A stretch of DNA of 64,000 nt from Campylobacter lanienae NCTC 13004 (GTDB lineage: Bacteria; Campylobacterota; Campylobacteria; Campylobacterales; Campylobacteraceae). The DNA lies in the NCBI RefSeq assembly GCF_002139935.1, contig NZ_CP015578.1:868001-932000 (forward strand), read 5' to 3'. This document shows, in pieces, positions 9,047-19,918 of the stretch (positions within the stretch are counted from its first letter, which is position 1; every line of letters starts with the position of its first letter). A program made the position numbers and the translations under genes. The notes under the pieces were generated by a model. It was not told where the DNA came from, did not search any database, and was given only the letters and a program-made list of their open reading frames with translations.

Positions 9047-9052
9047 TATAAT
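9047..9052 (+). promoter_or_regulatory. Putative -10 box for the murJ-cysS-msbA operon
   Basis: TATAAT preceded by a T-rich tract, the usual Campylobacter pattern without a clear -35. It lies about 100 bases before murJ, in the 173-base divergent gap shared with the Rrf2 gene; the same A/T-rich sequence could serve either direction. Confidence 0.4.
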
Positions 9053-9151
9053 ACCGCTTAATTTTTAATATTTTAAAATAACTATAATATTTTTTTATAA
9101 ACTTTCTTTTATTGGTTATAAAGCTGTAAATTAAATTTGGGAAATTAATAT

Positions 9152-10549
9152 TTGCTTAAACATTTTTTTACAAATAGTATTGGAATTTTATGCTCTAGGG
9201 TGCTTGGATTTATCAGAGATTTAATGACCGCAAATGCCCTTGGTGCAAGCATTTGGAGTGATATATTTTTTGTAGCTTTTAAGCTGCCTAATCTCTTTCG
9301 CCGACTCTTTGGCGAGGGGGCATTTTCTCAAGCTTTTATGCCAAATTTAGTAAAAGTATCACAAAAAGGGCTATTCGCTGCTGAAATTTTAATCAAACTT
9401 ACCATTACTATGCTAATTCTAAGCTTGATAGTTATGCTATTTGCTCCGCTTGTTACTAAGGCTTTGGCCTATGGATTTAGTGATGAAGTTATAGCTCTTG
9501 CTGTGCCTTTGGTTAGAATCAATTTTTGGTATCTTTTGGCTATTTTTATAGTTACTTTACTCTCAGCTTTATTACAATACAAAAATCACTTTGCCACCAC
9601 TGCTTTTAGCACTGCGTTTTTAAATATCTCGATGATAATGGCTCTATTTTTAGCTAATGATTTAGACCAACAAAACGCCGCTTTATACCTTAGCTGGGGT
9701 GTTGTAGTAGGTGGATTGCTTCAAGTTTTATCACATATTATAGCGCTTAAAAAGCTAAATTTACTCCGCTTATTAACCCTTGGGATAATCAAATTCGCAA
9801 AAGGCAAGAGAGCTAAATTTAATAAATTTTGGCAAAATTTCGGCCATGGGATCATCGGTAGTAGCGCCAATCAATTGAGCGATTTTATCTCTACATTTAT
9901 AGCAAGTTTTTTAGCTACTGGGGCTATAAGCTACCTATATTATGCTAATAGAATTTTTCAATTACCATTAGCTCTATTTGCCATCGCTCTCTCAACTGCG
10001 ATATTCCCTAAAATCGCCAAAGCCATCAAAAGTGATAATAACCAAACAGCTCTAAATTTACTTAAAAAGAGCTTTAATTTGCTATTTTTCTTGCTACTAT
10101 TTTCTACTATTGGTGGGTATATTTTATCAAAAGAGATTATTTGGCTACTATTTCAAAGGGGTGAATTTAGCTCACAAAATACCATAGAATCGGCCAAGGT
10201 TTTACAAATGTATATACTTGGGCTTTTACCATTTGGGCTTTATAAGCTATTTTCGCTCTGGCTATATGCCAAAATGCAACAAAAAATCGCCGCCAAAATA
10301 GCTATATATTCGCTATTTATCAACACAATTTTATGCTTAATTTTCTTTAAGCCTCTTGGTGCTAGTGGATTGGCTTTGGCTAGTTCTATAAGCGGTCTAT
10401 TTTTATTAGGATATGCGATTTGTGTATTTGGTTTTAAGCAATTTTTAGATATAAGTTTAAACAGATTAAATTTAATCACCATAATTTTAGCGGCTATTTT
10501 TGGATATTTATTAGTAGAATTGAAGGATTTTGTCTATGCAAATTTATGA
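9152..10549 (+). CDS. murJ: Lipid II flippase MurJ
   Basis: 465 residues of MOP-superfamily flippase with about 14 hydrophobic segments. The N-terminus has the family marks SRVLGFIRD and [20 protein letters not shown], carrying the conserved arginines of the central cavity. It moves lipid-linked peptidoglycan precursor across the inner membrane. The start is TTG (MLKHFFTNS), the standard MurJ opening, after a GGGAAA site. It overlaps cysS by 14 bases, and murJ-cysS-msbA read as one operon. Confidence 0.95.
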   Translation: MLKHFFTNSIGILCSRVLGFIRDLMTANALGASIWSDIFFVAFKLPNLFRRLFGEGAFSQAFMPNLVKVSQKGLFAAEILIKLTITMLILSLIVMLFAPLVTKALAYGFSDEVIALAVPLVRINFWYLLAIFIVTLLSALLQYKNHFATTAFSTAFLNISMIMALFLANDLDQQNAALYLSWGVVVGGLLQVLSHIIALKKLNLLRLLTLGIIKFAKGKRAKFNKFWQNFGHGIIGSSANQLSDFISTFIASFLATGAISYLYYANRIFQLPLALFAIALSTAIFPKIAKAIKSDNNQTALNLLKKSFNLLFFLLLFSTIGGYILSKEIIWLLFQRGEFSSQNTIESAKVLQMYILGLLPFGLYKLFSLWLYAKMQQKIAAKIAIYSLFINTILCLIFFKPLGASGLALASSISGLFLLGYAICVFGFKQFLDISLNRLNLITIILAAIFGYLLVELKDFVYANL

Positions 10550-11912
10550 TACGGTGTTAAAGAAAAAAGTTGATTTAATCCCATTAAATAACAATGAGAT
10601 AAATATATATGTATGCGGTCCAACCGTTTATGATCATGCTCATCTAGGGCATGCTAAATCTAGTATTAGTTTTGATCTACTTAGGCGAGTTTTAATAGCG
10701 CTTGGTTATAGTGTTAAATTTGTTAAGAATTTCACTGATATAGATGATAAAATACTAGCCAAAATGAGCTCAACTAATCAAACCTTAGAACAGATAACAA
10801 CACATTATATAGATAGATATCTTAGTGATATGAGAGCTTTAAATGTCTTAAACGCCGATATAGAGCCAAAGGCCACTAACTATTTAAATGCTATTATAGA
10901 TTATATTCAAAAATTAGAGCAAAATGGAGCCACATATAGGCTTGAAGATGGAATTTACTTTGATACAAGTAAAGATGAAAAATATCTAAGCTTAAGCGGT
11001 AGAAAAGATGAAAATCTCATCGCTAGAGTATCAAGCAATGAAAGCAAAAAAGATGATAAAGATTTTGTCTTATGGAAATTTGATGAGAATTGGTATGATA
11101 GTCCATTTGGCAAGGGGCGTCCTGGCTGGCATACTGAGTGTGTGGCAATGATTGAAGAGATATTTGCTAAGACAATCGATATACACGCCGGTGGGGCTGA
11201 TCTTCTCTTTCCGCACCATGAAAACGAAGCCGCACAATGTAGGTGTGCATATCATAAAGATCTAGCCAATCACTGGATACACAATGGCTTTATACAAGTA
11301 GATAATGAGAAGATGAGTAAGAGTTTAGGCAACTCATTTTTTATCAAAGATGCCCTAGCTATCGCACCTGGCGAGGCGGTGAGATTTTATTTGATGAGTA
11401 GCCATTATAGAGCTAATTTTAACTACGATATATCTGATCTGCTCTCTAGCAAGAAGCGACTCGATAAAATTTACAGACTTAAAAAACGCTTAAGCGGAGT
11501 TGAGCCTAGTAGGGTTGATGATGAGTTTAAAAGCTTGATTTTAGATGCTTTAAGTGATGATTTAAATATCTCAATAGCCTTAGCCAAAATAGATGAAATG
11601 GTAAATCAAGCTAATACAAATTTAGATAAAGAGCCTAAAAACAAAGCCTTAAAATCCACGATTATGGCCAATTTAAATTTCATTAAAGAGACTCTTGGGA
11701 TATTGTATCAAGATGAATTTGAGTGGTTTCAATATGGCTTTGATGAAGCACAAAAAGAGCAAATTTCAAATTTAATCAAAGCTAGAAATGAAGCCAAATC
11801 GGCTAAAAACTATGAAAAAGCGGATTTAATAAGAGATGAGCTAAACAGCCTTGGAGTAGCCATAATGGATACACCAAATGGAGTTAAATGGGAGAAAATA
11901 TGGGTGGAATAA
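10536..11912 (+). CDS. cysS: Cysteinyl-tRNA synthetase
   Basis: Class I synthetase charging tRNA-Cys. Visible motifs: the zinc/active-site segment [15 protein letters not shown] with the HIGH-type signature near residue 34, zinc ligands further on ([15 protein letters not shown]) and KMSKS near 259. I place the start at ATG 10536 ([11 protein letters not shown], 458 residues), because GAAGGA lies 8 bases before it; an in-frame TTG at 10530 is only 2 bases from the same site. Length is normal for the family. Confidence 0.96.
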   Translation: MQIYDTVLKKKVDLIPLNNNEINIYVCGPTVYDHAHLGHAKSSISFDLLRRVLIALGYSVKFVKNFTDIDDKILAKMSSTNQTLEQITTHYIDRYLSDMRALNVLNADIEPKATNYLNAIIDYIQKLEQNGATYRLEDGIYFDTSKDEKYLSLSGRKDENLIARVSSNESKKDDKDFVLWKFDENWYDSPFGKGRPGWHTECVAMIEEIFAKTIDIHAGGADLLFPHHENEAAQCRCAYHKDLANHWIHNGFIQVDNEKMSKSLGNSFFIKDALAIAPGEAVRFYLMSSHYRANFNYDISDLLSSKKRLDKIYRLKKRLSGVEPSRVDDEFKSLILDALSDDLNISIALAKIDEMVNQANTNLDKEPKNKALKSTIMANLNFIKETLGILYQDEFEWFQYGFDEAQKEQISNLIKARNEAKSAKNYEKADLIRDELNSLGVAIMDTPNGVKWEKIWVE

Positions 11913-13615
11913 CAGAAGTTTTTAAAAGATTTAAATCATTTTATAAAGAGTATATACCACAATTTATTATAGCGATTATTGGTATGATTATGGCTAGTGT
12001 GGGGACTGCGGTATCAGCGTGGCTTGTTAAACCTGTGCTTGATTATATCTTTATCCAAAAAGATGAAACCCTGCTATATCTACTTCCATACGCAATTATC
12101 GCAATATATTTTATCAAAAGCCTTGGAGTATATCTACAAGCATATTTTACAGCCTACATAGGTCAAGATATCGTAAGACGATTTAGATACAATCAATTGG
12201 CAAATATTTTAAGCCTTGATATGAGCTTTTTTCATAAATATAGAAGTGGCGAGCTTATGAGTAGGATTATGGGCGATATAGAGAGAATTCGCTCAATAGT
12301 ATCAAATTTGATCCCAGAATTAGTGCGTGAGTTTGTCACCATCATAGGACTACTTTGTGTAGTAATCTACCAAAGCCCTACTCTAGCACTATTTTCTCTA
12401 ATAGTACTACCAGCGGCGTTTTATCCACTATCAAGACTAGCTAAAAGAATGCGTAAAATCAGCCGAACATCGCAAGAAACCTCAAGCGATATAACATCAG
12501 TTTTAAGCCAAATATTTTCTAATATTGAGATAGTCAAAGCCAATAACGCACAAAAAAAAGAGCTAGATAAATTTGGCGCCCAAAATGATAAAATCTTTAA
12601 ACTAAATTTAAAATCTGTCAAAACAAACACCCTAGTAAGCCCAATGATGGAGACTCTAGGCTCAATCGGCATTGCCATCACTATCATCATAGGTGGTCAG
12701 CAAGTTATAGATGGCCAGATCACTGTTGGGAGTTTTTTTAGTTTTCTTACAGCTTTGTTTATGCTCTATACGCCAATCAAAAGACTAACTGCTATATACA
12801 ACCAAATGCAAGATGCCATCGTAGCTAGTCAAAGAACATTTGAGCTACTTGATATGAGCCCAAGTATAGTTGATGGGAGTATTGATTTCCCATCTAGGGT
12901 AAATTCAATCACAATCCAAGATCTGAAATTTAGCTATGGCGATAAGGTAGCACTAAATGGGATAAATCTCAAAATTTACAAAGGTCAAATGATAGCCCTA
13001 GTCGGAAGTAGCGGTGGGGGCAAAAGCACACTTATAAATTTATTAATGAGATTTTACGATCCAGACTCGGGTATAATATTAATTAATGAAAATGATATTA
13101 GTGAATTTAAACTCCACAGCCTAAGAGAAAATATCGGTCTAGTAACCCAAAGAGTCTATATATTTAACGATACAATCGCCGCCAATGTAGCTTACGGCGC
13201 ACCACTAGATGAAACCAAGGTCATAAAGGCTCTTAAAATGGCAAATGCCTATAGCTTTGTCCAAAATTTAGATGATGGCATATATACAACACTTAGTGAA
13301 TATGGAGCCAATCTAAGTGGCGGCCAAAGACAAAGAATAGCTATAGCTAGAGCCTTATATCACGACCCGCAAATTCTTATATTTGATGAAGCTACAAGCG
13401 CACTCGATAATGAAAGCGAAAAAGAGATAACCAAAGCCATAGAGAACTTAGGTCAAGAAAAGATAGTAATAGTAATAGCCCATAGGCTCACAACTATCAA
13501 AAACGCAGACAAAATCGCCGTTATAAGCTCAGGTAAAATAGTAGGTTTTGACACAGATGAAGTGTTAGAAAAAGAGTGTGAAATCTATAAAAATCTAAAA
13601 TCAACAATCCACTAA
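11900..13615 (+). CDS. msbA: Lipid A/phospholipid flippase MsbA-like ABC exporter
   Basis: A half-transporter of 571 residues: six membrane segments in the first 310, then an ATPase domain with Walker [10 protein letters not shown] near residue 370, signature LSGGQRQR near 472, and Walker [13 protein letters not shown]. In this genus the gene after cysS is annotated msbA and flips lipid A-core across the inner membrane. The ATG at 11900 follows GGGAGAA by 4-5 bases; an in-frame ATG 12 bases earlier has no ribosome site of its own. Substrate identity rests on gene context and similarity only. Confidence 0.88.
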   Translation: MGGITEVFKRFKSFYKEYIPQFIIAIIGMIMASVGTAVSAWLVKPVLDYIFIQKDETLLYLLPYAIIAIYFIKSLGVYLQAYFTAYIGQDIVRRFRYNQLANILSLDMSFFHKYRSGELMSRIMGDIERIRSIVSNLIPELVREFVTIIGLLCVVIYQSPTLALFSLIVLPAAFYPLSRLAKRMRKISRTSQETSSDITSVLSQIFSNIEIVKANNAQKKELDKFGAQNDKIFKLNLKSVKTNTLVSPMMETLGSIGIAITIIIGGQQVIDGQITVGSFFSFLTALFMLYTPIKRLTAIYNQMQDAIVASQRTFELLDMSPSIVDGSIDFPSRVNSITIQDLKFSYGDKVALNGINLKIYKGQMIALVGSSGGGKSTLINLLMRFYDPDSGIILINENDISEFKLHSLRENIGLVTQRVYIFNDTIAANVAYGAPLDETKVIKALKMANAYSFVQNLDDGIYTTLSEYGANLSGGQRQRIAIARALYHDPQILIFDEATSALDNESEKEITKAIENLGQEKIVIVIAHRLTTIKNADKIAVISSGKIVGFDTDEVLEKECEIYKNLKSTIH

Positions 13616-13616
13616 A

Positions 13617-14372
13617 ATGAAACAGATAATAGTATATAAAGATAAACCAGCTAGCATCAACAATAAAAATGATAACGCCAAAACAGCATATCAAAATAGC
13701 TTAAGAAAAGTAGCAAATCAGCAAGATGCTTTTATCATGGATGGCGATTTGATCGTAGATATATTATGGCAACAAAGCAATCCAGCAGATATAGATAACA
13801 TCATCAAATACACTCTAGACGCACTAAAAGGAATCTGCTATAATGATGATAAAAGCATTATTAAACTCACAATATCCAAAGAGCACTCCACGAATGATCA
13901 ACTCACAATCACTATAAAAAGCAAATTTATAATATCTAAATTTATCAAAAAAATAGTATTCAAAACCATCATAAAACCGCTATTACGATATATAAATTCA
14001 AATTACCAAGATATGCTAACAGCTCAAATCCCAAAACCAAAAATAGAACCAATCCCAAAAATCTCCCCACCTAAGCCAATAAATCAAAATAATGATATAA
14101 CCACCAATCTCACCCAAGATATAATATCAGCCCTAAATAGTCAAAAAAACAAGATAGATATAGTTGAATTTAGCATAAAAGGGCAAAAAATAATACTATA
14201 TCCACAAATATCGCAAAATCTATCAGCCAAAGAGAGATCAAACACCATAAAATCCATTCAAGAAAGCTTAATTAACACTTTATCAAATAGAGATTATTTA
14301 GCAAATTTCCAAATATCCTTCGGGTCTAACGCCTCTAAAAACGCCAAAAAAATAGTCATAAATAAAATTTAA
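13617..14372 (+). CDS. RusA-like Holliday-junction resolvase domain with C-terminal extension
   Basis: 251 residues. The first ~95 resemble RusA: a PxSxNN-type opening near residue 11 and then PADIDNIIKYTLDALKG...DD. Aligned by eye to E. coli RusA, its acidic residues D70, D72, K76, D80 and D90/91 correspond to D58, D60, K64, D68 and D77/D78 here. RusA resolves four-way DNA junctions and is usually phage-borne at about 120 residues. Here the domain is followed by a basic, I/K-rich stretch, a proline-rich linker (about 139-156) and an unrecognised 95-residue C-terminus. It starts two bases after msbA's stop and overlaps the convergent methyltransferase by 4 bases. No phage genes are nearby. 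Confidence 0.6.
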   Translation: MKQIIVYKDKPASINNKNDNAKTAYQNSLRKVANQQDAFIMDGDLIVDILWQQSNPADIDNIIKYTLDALKGICYNDDKSIIKLTISKEHSTNDQLTITIKSKFIISKFIKKIVFKTIIKPLLRYINSNYQDMLTAQIPKPKIEPIPKISPPKPINQNNDITTNLTQDIISALNSQKNKIDIVEFSIKGQKIILYPQISQNLSAKERSNTIKSIQESLINTLSNRDYLANFQISFGSNASKNAKKIVINKI

Positions 14373-15241
14373 ACCGATCTCCACACAGCAATTGAAGTTG
14401 GATTAAATGGATCAGTCCTACAACTATGCTCTAACATAGCATCTTCGATGATTATATCACCATTTTGATTAGCCTTTTTAAGCGTTGAAGCGAAATTTAA
14501 ATTCCAGCCATTTTTTATAAAAAATTTACGATGCTCCTTGCTTACTTCACCTAAATCTTTTATTTGAAACCCAAAAGGCTCGCCATTTATACACCTGACA
14601 AATGGAGCGATACTAGCTACAACCTTAAACCAATTATCAGGTATCTCCTTAACTTGCTCAATCGTATGATATGTAAAGACCAAAACACGCTTACCAAAAT
14701 CTAATTTTTTATCAAATTTAGGCTTTAAATGGTTAAAATGAAAAAACTCAGCTCTCATATTTGGCTCAATACTAGCTAATTTTTTTGCCATTTCTACACC
14801 GCTACTAGTAAATTCGCCACCAAAATATCTTAAATTCACCCCGCCACCATTATAAAATATCTTAAAAAGATTTTGTCCATATCCACAGCCTAGCTCCACC
14901 ACACTATCATACTCATCAAATGATAAAGCATCAATAATAAAATCAATAAAATTTGTCTTAGTATAAAATGGAACCAAAATAGTCATACCATTTAAAGATG
15001 TTATACCATAATGAGGAATATCAGCAAAGTTAAATTTCTCACTCTCGCTCTTTTTTCTTTTCCACTCATAATTCCCATCATCATTAATAGCTAAATGATA
15101 ATACCGCTCCTTTTTCTCTAATTCGCCAATCACTTGAAGAGCGTTATACCCCCCCATATTTATAAATTGACTCATAAACTCCGCCCTTATAGCCCAAGCA
15201 TTTTCATAAAAATTTTGCCATTTTTTCTCTTGATAAGCCAT
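14369..15241 (-). CDS. Class I SAM-dependent methyltransferase, substrate unknown
   Basis: 290 residues with a Rossmann methyltransferase core: motif I VELGCGYGQN at 115-124, an acidic residue in the following strand (FGGEFTSSG), and FNH-type motif II region near 170. The first 100 residues are a helical cap. The relatives I can recall modify small molecules or surface sugars, but nothing in the sequence fixes the substrate. It is a single minus-strand gene inserted between two + strand blocks and shares 4 bases with the end of the RusA-like gene. Confidence 0.8.
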   Translation of the reverse strand: MAYQEKKWQNFYENAWAIRAEFMSQFINMGGYNALQVIGELEKKERYYHLAINDDGNYEWKRKKSESEKFNFADIPHYGITSLNGMTILVPFYTKTNFIDFIIDALSFDEYDSVVELGCGYGQNLFKIFYNGGGVNLRYFGGEFTSSGVEMAKKLASIEPNMRAEFFHFNHLKPKFDKKLDFGKRVLVFTYHTIEQVKEIPDNWFKVVASIAPFVRCINGEPFGFQIKDLGEVSKEHRKFFIKNGWNLNFASTLKKANQNGDIIIEDAMLEHSCRTDPFNPTSIAVWRSV

Positions 15242-15379
15242 TTTAGCCCCTTTTTTGATATTTTAAATTTATAATTTTGATTATATCTATAAATAGCCTA
15301 AAATATGATAAATTTTATCAATCATTATAAGCAAATTTAAGCAAATTTTAGCTAAAATGGCGAATTTCAAAGGAAAGTA

Positions 15380-16438
15380 ATGAATTATCATGATATTAAA
15401 AAATTTCTATTTAAACTAAACCCAGAAACCGCCCATAAAATAGCTGAACTAGCTATGCGAACATCTGTCAAAATACCATTTGTTAGCGACTATTTTGTGG
15501 ATAATTTTTGTTTCGTTGATACTAAATTATCGCAAAATATTTTTGGATTAAATTTCTTAAATCCTATCGGAATTGCCGGTGGATTTGATAAGAATGCGAC
15601 AATGATTTTACCGCTATGTGCTTTAGGATTTGGCTTTTTGGAGTATGGAACGCTCACCCCAAAACCACAAATTGGCAATCCAAAGCCAAGGCTATTTCGC
15701 CTAATAGAAGAAAAAAGCATTCAAAACGCTATGGGGTTTAATAACGATGGATTAGATAAGATCAAATCTAGAGCCGCCAAATTATACCCATTTAGCCTAC
15801 CACTCATCGCAAATATCGGTAAAAACAAGATTACGCCAAATGATAAGGCTATTAAAGATTATGAGATTTTAGTTAGTGGGCTTGATGGTTGCTGTGATGC
15901 CTTTGTGATCAATATCAGCTCACCAAATACACCAAATTTAAGGGATTTACAAAGCGAATCTTTCATCAAAGATCTATTTGGCGCCATAAGCCAACTAACC
16001 CAAAAACCACTAATTTTAAAAATCGCCCCAGATATGAGTATTGATGCGGCTATATCGCTTTGCTTATCTGCTACAAATGTTGGATTTAAAGGGCTAATAA
16101 TCAACAACACAAGCGTGGATTACTCCCTTAGCCATAATGCCAAAGATTTTGGTGGTCTAAGTGGCCAACTTATCAAAAACAAGAGCAAAGAGCTATTTAA
16201 AGAGGTTGCCAAAGAACTTTTTGGTAAGGCGATTTTGATTAGCTGTGGCGGAATAGATAACGCAAATGAAGCTTATGAACGCATCAAAATGGGTGCGAAT
16301 TTGATACAGATATACACTAGTTTTATCTATGAAGGCCCTAGTATCTGTAAAAATATAAATAACCAACTACTAAATTTAGCCCTAAGCGATGGATATGAGA
16401 ATATCTCTCAAGCTGTTGGCGTAGATATAAGGAGATAA
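15380..16438 (+). CDS. pyrD: Dihydroorotate dehydrogenase (quinone), class 2
   Basis: 352 residues, the class 2 length with an N-terminal membrane-associating helical segment (about 1-40). FMN/orotate motifs: AGGFDKNA near 66, QNAMGFNN, NISSPNTPNLR with the catalytic serine, ISCGGI and the phosphate-binding region near the C-terminus. It oxidises dihydroorotate to orotate in pyrimidine synthesis and passes electrons to quinone. AAAGGAAAG precedes the ATG, and TAAAAT at 15353-15358 is a possible -10. It opens the long + strand series that runs to 23372; its stop abuts the next start directly. Confidence 0.96.
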   Translation: MNYHDIKKFLFKLNPETAHKIAELAMRTSVKIPFVSDYFVDNFCFVDTKLSQNIFGLNFLNPIGIAGGFDKNATMILPLCALGFGFLEYGTLTPKPQIGNPKPRLFRLIEEKSIQNAMGFNNDGLDKIKSRAAKLYPFSLPLIANIGKNKITPNDKAIKDYEILVSGLDGCCDAFVINISSPNTPNLRDLQSESFIKDLFGAISQLTQKPLILKIAPDMSIDAAISLCLSATNVGFKGLIINNTSVDYSLSHNAKDFGGLSGQLIKNKSKELFKEVAKELFGKAILISCGGIDNANEAYERIKMGANLIQIYTSFIYEGPSICKNINNQLLNLALSDGYENISQAVGVDIRR

Positions 16439-17686
16439 ATGCTACCAAAATTCAGCAAAATCACCCTAGAAAATGGATTTGAGATCTATCACACTCCACT
16501 TAATCTAGGCTCAAATGTCATTAGCATAGATCTATACTATAAGGTTGGCTCTAGAAACGAAACAATGGGTAAAAGTGGAATCGCACATATGCTAGAGCAT
16601 CTAAATTTCAAAAGCACAGACAATAGAAAAGCTGGAGAATTTGATCAGATAGTAAAGGGTTTTGGCGGGATTAATAACGCTAGTACCGGATTTGATTTTA
16701 CTCACTATTTTATCAAATGCTCAAGCCAAAATTTAGATACTTCACTAGAGCTTTATGCTGATACTATGTCAAATTTAAGCCTTAGAGAAGATGAGTTTTT
16801 GCCTGAGCGTGATGTGGTTTTAGAAGAGCGTAGATGGCGCACAGATAATAATCCAACTGGAATGCTATATTTTAGACTATTTAACCACGCTTTCATCTAT
16901 CATCCATATCACTGGACTCCGATTGGATTTATCAATGATATCCAAAACTGGACTATAGATGATATTCGCAATTTTTGGTCTATATATTATCAACCACAAA
17001 ATGCCTTTTTGATGATTACTGGCGATATCGATAAAGAGAGTGCCTTTAATCTAGGTAAAAAGCATTTTGAAAATATCCAAAATCGCTGCGCTATCCCTAC
17101 TCTACACTGCATAGAACCCGAACAAAATGGTGAAAAATCCCTAATAATTCGCAAACAAAGCGATGTGGATATGATAGCAATAGCCTATAAAATTCCACCA
17201 TTTAACCACGAAGACCAAACTGCATTAAGCGCCATTGGCGAATACCTATCAAGTGGCAAAAGCTCTCTTTTTGAGCGAATTTTAATTGATAAATTAAATT
17301 TAGTAAATCAAATTTATGCCTATCCTATGGAGAGTATCGATGAGAATTTATTTATAATTATCGCTATTTGCAACCCTGGCATAAAAGCCAAAATAGTCAA
17401 AAAAGAGATCTTAAAACTATTAAAACAACTAAAAACTAGAGATATTGACGCTGATGAGCTAACTAAGATTAAAAATTGCTTAAAAAGCAACTTTATCTAC
17501 TCTCTAAGTAGTGCTAGCAAGCTAGCTAATCTATATGGAAGTTATATCGCAAGGGGTGATATAGAGCCACTTTGGCAACTCTCAGATAGAACTAGCAGAC
17601 TCACTACTCAAGATATCAAAGAGTGTGCTAGTAGATATTTTAACAAAGACAAATCAACTACAATTATACTAAAAGGAACCAAATGA
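16439..17686 (+). CDS. M16 family zinc peptidase
   Basis: 415 residues. The inverted zinc motif is HMLEH (H50, E53, H54), with the downstream glutamate region [10 protein letters not shown] near 124, then a second inactive M16-type half from about 195. This matches the single-chain PqqL/insulinase-type peptidases; the neighbouring pyrD and dapA mirror C. jejuni Cj0804-Cj0806, where the middle gene is a predicted zinc protease. No signal peptide is obvious, so it probably acts in the cytoplasm. Physiological substrate is unknown. It overlaps dapA by 4 bases. Confidence 0.9.
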   Translation: MLPKFSKITLENGFEIYHTPLNLGSNVISIDLYYKVGSRNETMGKSGIAHMLEHLNFKSTDNRKAGEFDQIVKGFGGINNASTGFDFTHYFIKCSSQNLDTSLELYADTMSNLSLREDEFLPERDVVLEERRWRTDNNPTGMLYFRLFNHAFIYHPYHWTPIGFINDIQNWTIDDIRNFWSIYYQPQNAFLMITGDIDKESAFNLGKKHFENIQNRCAIPTLHCIEPEQNGEKSLIIRKQSDVDMIAIAYKIPPFNHEDQTALSAIGEYLSSGKSSLFERILIDKLNLVNQIYAYPMESIDENLFIIIAICNPGIKAKIVKKEILKLLKQLKTRDIDADELTKIKNCLKSNFIYSLSSASKLANLYGSYIARGDIEPLWQLSDRTSRLTTQDIKECASRYFNKDKSTTIILKGTK

Positions 17687-18576
17687 AAAAGAGTATTTAT
17701 GGAGCGATGACAGCTCTAGTAACGCCTTTTAAAAATGGTAAAATAGATGAAAATAGCTATGAAAAGCTTATAAAACGACAGATTAAATATGGCATTGACG
17801 CAGTTGTGCCTGTAGGAACTACGGGCGAGAGTGCGACTCTTACTCATGATGAGCATAGAATATGTATAGAGATAGCTGTAAATGCGTGTAAAGGTAGCAA
17901 TGTCAAAGTGCTAGCCGGAGCTGGAAGCAACGCTACTCACGAAGCTATAGGTCTAGCTGAATTCGCTCAAAAATGTGGCGCTGATGGTATATTATCAGTG
18001 GCTCCATACTACAATAAACCAACCCAAGAAGGATTATATCAACACTACAAAGCTATATCCAAATCAGTAGATATACCTATCTTGCTATACAATGTCCCAT
18101 CTAGAACGGGATGTGATATATTGCCAGAGACAATTATAAGATTATTTAATGATTGTGATAATATCTATGGAGTTAAAGAGGCTAGTGGCAATATAGAAAG
18201 ATGCGTTGATATCCTAGCTCATGAGCCTAGAATTTATCTATTGAGCGGTGATGATAGTATCAACTATCCTGTGCTAAGCAATGGCGGTAAAGGTGTTATC
18301 TCAGTAACATCAAATTTATTACCTGATCAGACTTCAGCACTTACTAAATACGCTTTGGATAATGAGTTTTTAAAAGCAAAAGAGATCAACGATAAACTAT
18401 ATAATATCAACAAAATTCTATTTTGCGAATCAAACCCTATACCTATTAAAGCAGCTATGTATATAGCTGGGTTAATAGATACTTTAGAGTATAGGCTTCC
18501 ACTTGTAGCACCAAGTGAGCAAAATCTCAAAAAGATAGAATCAGTAATGAAAAATTATGATATAAAAGGATTTTAA
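17683..18576 (+). CDS. dapA: 4-hydroxy-tetrahydrodipicolinate synthase
   Basis: 297 residues, a TIM barrel of the DapA family: GTTGES substrate motif near 46, YNVPSRTG near 136 with the proton-relay tyrosine, and the Schiff-base lysine in GVKEASG near 164. It condenses pyruvate with aspartate semialdehyde at the branch to lysine and meso-diaminopimelate, feeding the cell wall. It overlaps genes on both sides (4 bases upstream, 1 base downstream), so it is tightly coupled in the operon. Confidence 0.96.
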   Translation: MKKSIYGAMTALVTPFKNGKIDENSYEKLIKRQIKYGIDAVVPVGTTGESATLTHDEHRICIEIAVNACKGSNVKVLAGAGSNATHEAIGLAEFAQKCGADGILSVAPYYNKPTQEGLYQHYKAISKSVDIPILLYNVPSRTGCDILPETIIRLFNDCDNIYGVKEASGNIERCVDILAHEPRIYLLSGDDSINYPVLSNGGKGVISVTSNLLPDQTSALTKYALDNEFLKAKEINDKLYNINKILFCESNPIPIKAAMYIAGLIDTLEYRLPLVAPSEQNLKKIESVMKNYDIKGF

Positions 18577-19364
18577 TGAATTGTTATCATGAAGAATTTA
18601 AAGGCAAGACCTTAGTTATCAGCGGCGGAACTAGAGGAATTGGTAGGGCTATTGTGCTTGAATTTGCTAAATATGGCACCAATATCGCATTTACCTACAA
18701 CTCAAATGAAGAGATGGCTAAAAATCAAGCTTTGGAGCTAGAAAGAGATTTTGGGATAAAGGCTAGAGCTTATGCTCTAAATATCTTAGAGCCTGAAACT
18801 TATAAAGAGCTATTTTTAGAGATTGATAAGGATTTTGATAGAATTGACTTTTTTGTATCAAATGCAATTATCTCGGGTCGTGCGGTAGCTGGTGGATATA
18901 CTAAATTTATGAAGCTAAAACCTCGTGGAATAAACAATATATTTACCGCTACCGTTAATGCCTTTGTAGTTGGCTCTCAAGAAGCAGCCAAAAGGATGGA
19001 AAAGGTAGGCGGTGGTAGCATTATCAGTCTAAGCTCTACTGGAAATTTAGTCTATATAGAGCATTATAGCGGACATGGCACAGCCAAAGCCGCAGTAGAA
19101 GCTATGGCTAGATACGCAGCAACAGAGCTTGGAGAGAAAAATATAAGAGTCAATGTCGTAAGCGGTGGCCCTATAGAGACAGACGCCCTAAGAGCCTTTA
19201 CAAATTATGAAGAGGTTAGAGACGCCACAGCAGCGCTAAGCCCACTTGGTCGCATGGGGCAGCCAACAGATTTGGCTGGGGCTTGCCTATTTTTGTGTAG
19301 CTCAAAGGCTAGTTGGGTAACTGGGCATACATTTATAATAGATGGCGGTACTACATTTAAATGA
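18576..19364 (+). CDS. SDR oxidoreductase, FabL-type enoyl-ACP reductase candidate
   Basis: 262 residues of short-chain dehydrogenase with NAD(P) motif GGTRGIG (17-23). The catalytic pair is Y164 and K171, i.e. Tyr-X6-Lys, the spacing of enoyl-ACP reductases (FabI, FabL), not the Tyr-X3-Lys of ketoreductases such as FabG. Blocks around it (QEAAKRMEK-GGGSI, NVVSGGPIETDALRAF) look like Bacillus FabL, which reduces enoyl-ACP with NADPH and tolerates triclosan. It follows dapA directly and overlaps pgsA by 4 bases. Assignment to FabL is from remembered sequence similarity; a different SDR substrate is possible. Confidence 0.78.
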   Translation: MNCYHEEFKGKTLVISGGTRGIGRAIVLEFAKYGTNIAFTYNSNEEMAKNQALELERDFGIKARAYALNILEPETYKELFLEIDKDFDRIDFFVSNAIISGRAVAGGYTKFMKLKPRGINNIFTATVNAFVVGSQEAAKRMEKVGGGSIISLSSTGNLVYIEHYSGHGTAKAAVEAMARYAATELGEKNIRVNVVSGGPIETDALRAFTNYEEVRDATAALSPLGRMGQPTDLAGACLFLCSSKASWVTGHTFIIDGGTTFK

Positions 19365-19903
19365 TGAATTTACCAAATTCTCTAGCTATTTTTCGCATAC
19401 TTTTGGCGCCATTGATGTTCTATTTTTTGTTACAAATCAATGGAAATAATAACGAAGTAGAGATTAGTTGGCTTAACTACTTTTGTGCTTTGACCTTTGT
19501 GGTGGCTAGTATTACTGATTTTTTTGATGGATATATAGCTAGAAGCTGGAATCAAAAGACAAAATTAGGTGCAATACTAGATCCATTAGCTGATAAAATG
19601 CTGATTTTAGCGGCTTTTTTGGGTCTTATGATAATAGATAGAGCCAATGCGTGGGCTGTGTATATAATACTTGTTAGAGAGTTTTTCATTACTGGATTTA
19701 GGGTAGTTATGGCGAGTGAAAGTATCGATGTAAGTGCATCCATAGCTGGTAAGGTCAAAACCATCATGCAGATGGTGGCCATAGGATTTTTATCCATGCA
19801 GTGGTGGGGCGGTGAGATTTTGTTATGGATTGCTGTAGCTATCACGCTATATTCTGGTTATGAATATATACACGCATATATAAAACATATAAGAAAAATT
19901 TAA
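19361..19903 (+). CDS. pgsA: CDP-diacylglycerol-glycerol-3-phosphate 3-phosphatidyltransferase
   Basis: 180 residues, membrane-embedded CDP-alcohol phosphotransferase. The full signature DGxxAR-x8-G-x3-D-x3-D is present around residues 54-77 (DGYIAR...GAILDPLAD). It makes phosphatidylglycerol phosphate, the first committed step to phosphatidylglycerol and cardiolipin. Two in-frame ATGs open the frame (19361 and 19364); either works, the first overlapping the previous stop. A 15-base gap separates it from the transporter genes that follow. Confidence 0.95.
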   Translation: MMNLPNSLAIFRILLAPLMFYFLLQINGNNNEVEISWLNYFCALTFVVASITDFFDGYIARSWNQKTKLGAILDPLADKMLILAAFLGLMIIDRANAWAVYIILVREFFITGFRVVMASESIDVSASIAGKVKTIMQMVAIGFLSMQWWGGEILLWIAVAITLYSGYEYIHAYIKHIRKI

Positions 19904-19918
19904 ATTTTGGAGAGATAG

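Noticed and set aside
10530-10535. TTG start for cysS two codons upstream
   Set aside because: Only 2 bases separate it from GAAGGA; the ATG at 10536 has the normal 8-base spacing and the family's N-terminus.
13617-15241. The RusA-like gene and convergent methyltransferase as a restriction or defence pair
   Set aside because: They are on opposite strands with overlapping ends, the methyltransferase lacks the DPPY/NPPY or PCQ motifs of DNA methylases, and no further defence genes are present.
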